Source of the DNA: Turnera subulata
Lineage: Eukaryota > Streptophyta > Magnoliopsida > Malpighiales > Passifloraceae
Length of the DNA stretch: 64,000 bases
Direction: 5' to 3'
Assembly: GCA_028386065.3 (NCBI GenBank)
Contig: JAKUCV010004356.1
Coordinates: forward strand, 122,264 to 186,263
Within the stretch, counting starts at the first letter, position 1. Every line of letters starts with the position of its first letter. Shown one piece after another: positions 59,139-64,000 of this stretch. The notes under the pieces are model-generated. The model was not told where the DNA came from, ran no database searches, and saw nothing but the letters and a program-made list of their open reading frames with translations. A program made the translations under genes and the position numbers.

Positions 59139-61925
59139 ATGAGATCAATCTTGGGTTCTTTGTTGCTCCAATTCTCCCTACTCATTGTTTTGCTAAATTC
59201 TGCATCTGCAATACGGTTCAGAAACTTCAAAGTTCTATCCGACTCTGCTGATCCGGAGGAATTTAAAACTTTTTTCTTCAACCAAACACTAGACCATTTC
59301 AATTACAAGCCTGAAAGCTATGGCACATTTCAACAAAGATATTACATCAATTCCAAGTATTGGGGAGGAGGTGAGGCTAGTGCACCAATCTTTGTATTTC
59401 TTGGGGCAGAAGCGCCAATGAATGATGCTGATGTTACCAATGGATTACTCAATGAGAACGCTGCTCGCTTTCATTCACTCTTGCTATATATAGAGGTACG
59501 GTGAATTATGAAATATAGATATTGACAAATTGATGAGTCTGCTCAATCATGCACAGAGATTCTGTGTTTTTTTCTTTTTTCTTACCTGCTAAATTTGCCT
59601 CTTTTTTTTTCGGAATTTCTTTGTGTGTATCATACATGAAACTTGGTTACTTTGGACAGTCATATATTATGGATCAATCATCCTTGAATATTGGTCTTAA
59701 TTAGTCCTTGTCTCATCACTTCCCAAGTATATAGCTAGAAATGTTTTCAAATTAATGTATATTGTTTTTCAGCAACCTAATATGATTAGCTTTTTCCTTG
59801 CATCAGCATAGATATTATGGAAAATCAATCCCATTTGGATCAAGGGAGGAAGCATTCAAAAACGCGAGCACACTTGGGTATTTCAACTCAGCCCAGGCCT
59901 TATCAGACTATGCAGCAATTATCAACCATGTAAAGAAAGAAAATCATGCGGAAATGTCCCCTGTAATTGTCGCTGGAGGATCTTACGGAGGAAGTAAGGA
60001 CTGTGTCTATATTATATATATACATAGTGCTAATTAAACACTAGTGATACACTGATATATGTGTTTCCTTAATATATTGGTGCATGCCTCACGGCTTTTT
60101 TTTGGGTCTTATATCAGTGTTGGCTTCGTGGTTTCGGCTCAAGTACCCACATATCGCACTTGGAGCCCTTGCCTCATCTGCACCACTTCTATACTTTGAT
60201 GACATTACACCAGAGGATGGCTATCATTCTATTGTCACCAAATCTTTTAGAGTTAGTGTCTCTAATTGCTTCTATCTTTTATAGTATTGATCACTCACGT
60301 TCGTTTTGATCAGTTTGAAAAAATCTGAATATGTTTTTTTTTTGGACGTGTCACGTAGTAATCTTAATATGTTTCTTCCCTTTGTGCAGGAAGCTAGTGA
60401 GACTTGCTACCAAACCATACTGAAATCATGGGGTGAAATTGATAAAGTTGCTTCTCAACCCGGTGGTCTCTCCAACCTCAGCGAGACATTCATAACTTGC
60501 AAGTAATTATGATCAAATTATAATTCTTCTACATCCTAAATTGTGTCTTTTAACATGTATTTTTCTTTCAATATCAGATATAATTAGTGACATTATTTTT
60601 TTTCTTCTTTTTTTGTTTTAATTCTTACAGTCCATTAAACAATACCACCGAACTGAAGTACTACTTGGAGAAGGCTTTAACTTATACTGCTCAGTACAAC
60701 AGCCCACCAAATTATTTAGTTAATATGGTCTGCAATGCTGTAGATCATGCAGATGCTTATGGTTTGGGGAATGATACTCTGAGCAAAATAGCTGCTGGTG
60801 TAGTTGTTTATGCTAATGCAGTTACACGCGGAGGAAATCAGACCTGCTTTGTTAATCCATCCACTTATGAATCCGAAAGTATTAATCCACCCACTTATGA
60901 ATCCGAAAGTAAAATTGGGTGGGGATGGCAGGTAATTAATTAATGAAGATATTCTTAATTAAAAGCCTATATAGAGCTAGTATATTGCTGAATGAAATTT
61001 AATTAAATTAGTTTTTGCAGAGATGTAGTGAGATGGTGATGCCTATTGCCCCAAGCAATAATACCATGTTCCAAGCTCATCCCTTCAATTTTAATGCCTT
61101 CACCAAGAATTGCATTGAAGAATATGGCGTCCCTCCTCGGCCTCATTGGGTCACTACTTATTACGGAGGACATGTAAGGCTTTTTTTTTACATTTGAATA
61201 ATCCTGTCACATTATAGATGATTATAAGTTTAAAACTAGAATATATTTGCAGATTAAGCTATATTGATCTTTCTCTTGAATTGCAGAATATCAAATTGAT
61301 TCTCGAGAGATTTGGTAGCAACATTATTTTCTCCAATGGGCTGAAAGATCCATATAGTAGCGGCGGGTACATGACCATAAAAAGAACTGGAGAACAAAAA
61401 ATTTTTGCAAGTTTTATGGTTGCTTAATTAGTATTACTTAGTGCTTAATCAATCAGTATCTAGTTCAGCACTAACATCATGTCATCACTTTCAACAGGGT
61501 GTTGCAGAACATATCAGACACCGTCGTTGCTGTCACCACCGTCAATGGTATGTCGTTTTACTCCTTAAAATTGAACTGGAACGGGTCAATGCAATACAAA
61601 TTCGTCAAAAAACTTCAATGCAGATCAATTCATTCTAAACAGACACGGTTAAATTGTAGTCTAAAAATAGGTTCAATAATAAGATAATATAAGAAGTATG
61701 ATAAAAAAAAAAAAAGTATCGACAAGATGTGATGAAGGAAATTGAAACTATTTACTTGCACCACTAACTATGGACTCGGCTTTCAAATTTCCAGGGTCAC
61801 ATTGCTTGGATCTTGATGGTACACGGAAAACGGATCCAGATTGGTTAACTGCACAAAGAAACTCTGAGCTCACGATTATTGAAGGATGGATTTCGAAGTA
61901 CTATGATGACCTACGCAGGCAATGA
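59139..61925 (+). CDS. S28 serine carboxypeptidase gene D (Pro-X carboxypeptidase-like), intact
   Basis: Nine exons: 59139-59495, 59807-59993, 60118-60251, 60390-60502, 60631-60931, 61021-61173, 61287-61366, 61498-61547, 61795-61925, giving 501 aa. Signal peptide [20 protein letters not shown]; then [32 protein letters not shown], nucleophile GGSYGGM, catalytic Asp in [10 protein letters not shown] and His in GSHCLD. D differs from A-C throughout and resembles the other sublineage of plant S28 proteins with VTTYYGGH and NTMFQAHPF motifs. Exon 5 holds an in-frame 30-bp tandem duplication ([10 protein letters not shown] then [10 protein letters not shown]) that copy E lacks. Triad and elbow are canonical, so an active secreted or vacuolar peptidase is likely. 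Confidence 0.94.
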
Positions 61926-62431
61926 AATCAGTCATACAAAAATTCTTTTAGAAAAATGTTGGAGAGGAAGTACCAGCTCAAATTCCGTCCTTGCTTCTTC
62001 TCTTAGCCCCCAATTAGCTACTCGATTATTCAACAGAGACAGCAGGAATCTACGCTAGGATCCAACCTAGGCCTATCTGCTGTGTCTTTCTTTTATGCAA
62101 TTTGTAGTTAGAGTTTTACCATAAAGATTGAAGACTAGGACCTTTAATTCTGTTATGCCTTGGAAATTTATTAATATTATTTTTTTAGTTTTTTTTTCCT
62201 TACACATGATATTCGTCGATCCCAAGCTTTCCAAACAATAGCCATTCCAACAATTCAAACTCAATAAGTCATCCTTCAAAACCAAGTGGAAGTATCAAAA
62301 AAGATATCTCTGTGTGCTTGAACAATTTAGTTGATAAAGCATAAGATATAATTATTTTGGTACATAAAGACATACATTATTAAGGAAGGTAAACATAATT
62401 AGTAAATAATAAAATTTGGACTGATTATTCG
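61926..62431. other. 3' UTR of S28 gene D and breakpoint region of copy E
   Basis: The first about 240 bases match the region after the stop of copy E (63775 to the window end), so the duplication includes the 3' UTR. The remainder is AT-rich. Homology with gene D resumes abruptly at 62432, in the middle of exon 4. Confidence 0.6.
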
Positions 62432-63774
62432 TGATAAAGTTGCTTCTCAACCCAATGGTCTCTCCATTCTCAGCGAGACATTCATCACTTGCAAGTAACT
62501 ATGATCAGATTATAATTTTTCCAAATCCTAAATGGTTTCTTTTAACATGTAATTTTTTTTCAATATCAGATATAATTAGTGACAGTATTTGTTCCTAAAA
62601 AAAAAATTAGTGACAGTATTTTTTTCTTCCTTTTTTTTTTGTTTTAATCCTTACAGTCCTTTAAAAAATACTGCCGAACTGAAGAACTACTTGGAATGGG
62701 CTTTAACTTCTACTGCTCAGTACAACAGCCCACCAAATTATTTAGTTAATAGCGTCTGCAATGCTGTAGATCATGCAGATGCTCACGGTTTCGGGAATGA
62801 TACTCTGAGCAAAATAGCTGCTGGTGTAGTTGTTTATGCTAATGCTACACGCGGAGGAAATCAAACCTGCTTTGTTAATCCACCCACTTATGAATCTGAA
62901 ACTGATATTGGGTGGAGCTGGCAGGTAATTAATTAATGAAGCTATTCTTAATTAAAAGCTTATATATAGCTAGTATATGATTGCTGAATAGAATTAATTA
63001 AATTACTTTTCGCAGACATGTAGTGAGATGGTGATGCCTATTGCCCCAAGCAATAATACCATGTTCGAACCTCATCCCTTCGATTTTAATGCCTTCACTA
63101 TAGGTTGCATTGAAAACTATGGCGTCCCTCCTCGACCTCATTGGGTCACTACTTATTACGGAGGACATGTAAGCCTTTTTCTTTGCATTTGCATAGTCCT
63201 GCCTGTCACATTATAGATGATTATAAGATGTAAACTAGTAAACTAGAATATATTTGCGGATTAAGCTGTATTGATCTTTCTCTTGTATTGCAGAATATCA
63301 AGTTGATTCTCGAGAGATTTAGTAGCAACATTATTTTCTCCAATGGGCTGAAAGATCCATATAGTAGCGGCGGGTACGTGACCATAAAAATTAAACTGGA
63401 GAACAAAAAAGTTTTGCAAGTTTTATGGTTGCTTAATTAGTATTAGTGCGTGCTTGATCAATTAGTATTTAGTTGAGCAGTAACATCATGTCATCACTTT
63501 CAACAGGGTGTTGCAGAACATATCAGACACCGTTGTTGCTGTCACCACCGGCAACGGTATGTCCTTTTACTCCTTAATTATTTAGCATTCTTCTACCTAT
63601 TTACTTGCACCACTAACTACGGACTGGGCTTTCAAATTTCCAGGGTCACATTGCTTGGATCTTGATGGCACACGGAAAACGGATCCAGATTGGTTAACTG
63701 CGCAAAGAAACTCTGAGCTCACGATTATTGAAGGATGGATTTCGAAGTACTATGATGACCTACGCAGGCAATGA
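62432..63774 (+). pseudogene. S28 gene E, 5'-truncated duplicate of gene D
   Basis: Homologous to D from within exon 4: exon remnants 62432-62494, 62657-62924, 63016-63168, 63294-63373, 63507-63556, 63644-63774. All splice sites and the frame are preserved, including [10 protein letters not shown] and GSHCLD. Exons 1-3, the signal peptide and the nucleophile serine are missing, so no peptidase can be made. Introns are also very similar to those of D, so the copy arose by genomic duplication, not retroposition, and recently. A short insertion with A-run (near 62597) separates two copies of TTAGTGACAGTATTT-type sequence before exon 5. Confidence 0.9.
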
Positions 63775-64000
63775 AATTAGCCATACAAAAATTCTTTCAG
63801 AAAAAAAGTTGAGAGGAAGTACCAGCTCAAATTTCGTCCTTGCTTCTTCTCTTGCTCCAAGCTACTCGATTATTCAACAGGGACACCAGGAATCTACGCT
63901 AGGATCCAACCTACGCCTACCTGCTGTGTCTTCTTTTATGCAGTTTTTTAGTTAGAGTTTTATCTAAGGATTGAAGACTAGGACCTTTAATTCTATTATG
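63775..64000. other. 3' region of copy E to window end
   Basis: Matches the 3' UTR of gene D with small differences up to the last base, so the right duplication end is outside the window. Confidence 0.7.

Overview
The window is plant nuclear DNA, almost certainly from a eudicot. Its genes have many introns with canonical GT..AG borders and AT-rich introns, the intact genes closely resemble Arabidopsis-type proteins, and large LTR retrotransposons fill the space between genes. I cannot name the species. No bacterial operon, CRISPR array, rRNA or tRNA gene was seen.

Layout. 1-287 is the 3' end of a long-LTR retroelement family that recurs through the window (called family T here). 1157-9349 is a complete 19-exon VPS41 gene (HOPS tethering subunit, about 939 aa). 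From 10.4 kb to the right edge runs a dispersed tandem array of five peptidase family S28 (Pro-X carboxypeptidase-like) genes, all on the plus strand with one shared 9-exon structure: A (10419-13525, premature stop in exon 1), B (16870-19349, intact, altered nucleophile elbow), C (26120-28576, intact), D (59139-61925, intact) and E (62432-63774, a 5'-truncated copy of D). A, B and C share a CCTATTTAA core promoter element just upstream of the ATG.

Mobile DNA. Between A and B lies a TIR-bounded element of about 1.8 kb carrying a receptor-kinase gene fragment. Between B and C is a solo family-T LTR (20761-24583, TSD CATAA) and a Copia gag relic. Between C and D is a TRIM (28964-30204, TSD GTTCA) and then a nested block. 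A Tat-type Ty3/gypsy derivative (30545-52809, TSD GCTAC) contains a non-autonomous family-T element (32494-43212), itself interrupted by a solo LTR (34554-37460). It also contains a solo family-T LTR (45292-51749, TSD TCTCT), itself interrupted by another solo LTR (46030-49741, TSD ACTTA). A last solo LTR (52905-55746, TSD GCGAA) lies just outside. The target-site duplications let the insertion order be read almost base by base.

Most unusual signal. The family-T LTRs (2.7-3.8 kb) look internally like spliced transcription units. Seven copies share a 75-78 nt exon-like block bounded by TATAG and GTGAGG, open in one frame in all copies. They also share a 49-nt tandem hairpin pair whose first hairpin has a UNCG tetraloop, placed about 20 nt before a conserved GTACAG|G acceptor-like site. 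The one family-T copy with an internal region carries two antisense reading frames, one with a LINE-type endonuclease fragment in a shifted frame, instead of gag-pol. All functional statements about family T are inference from sequence.
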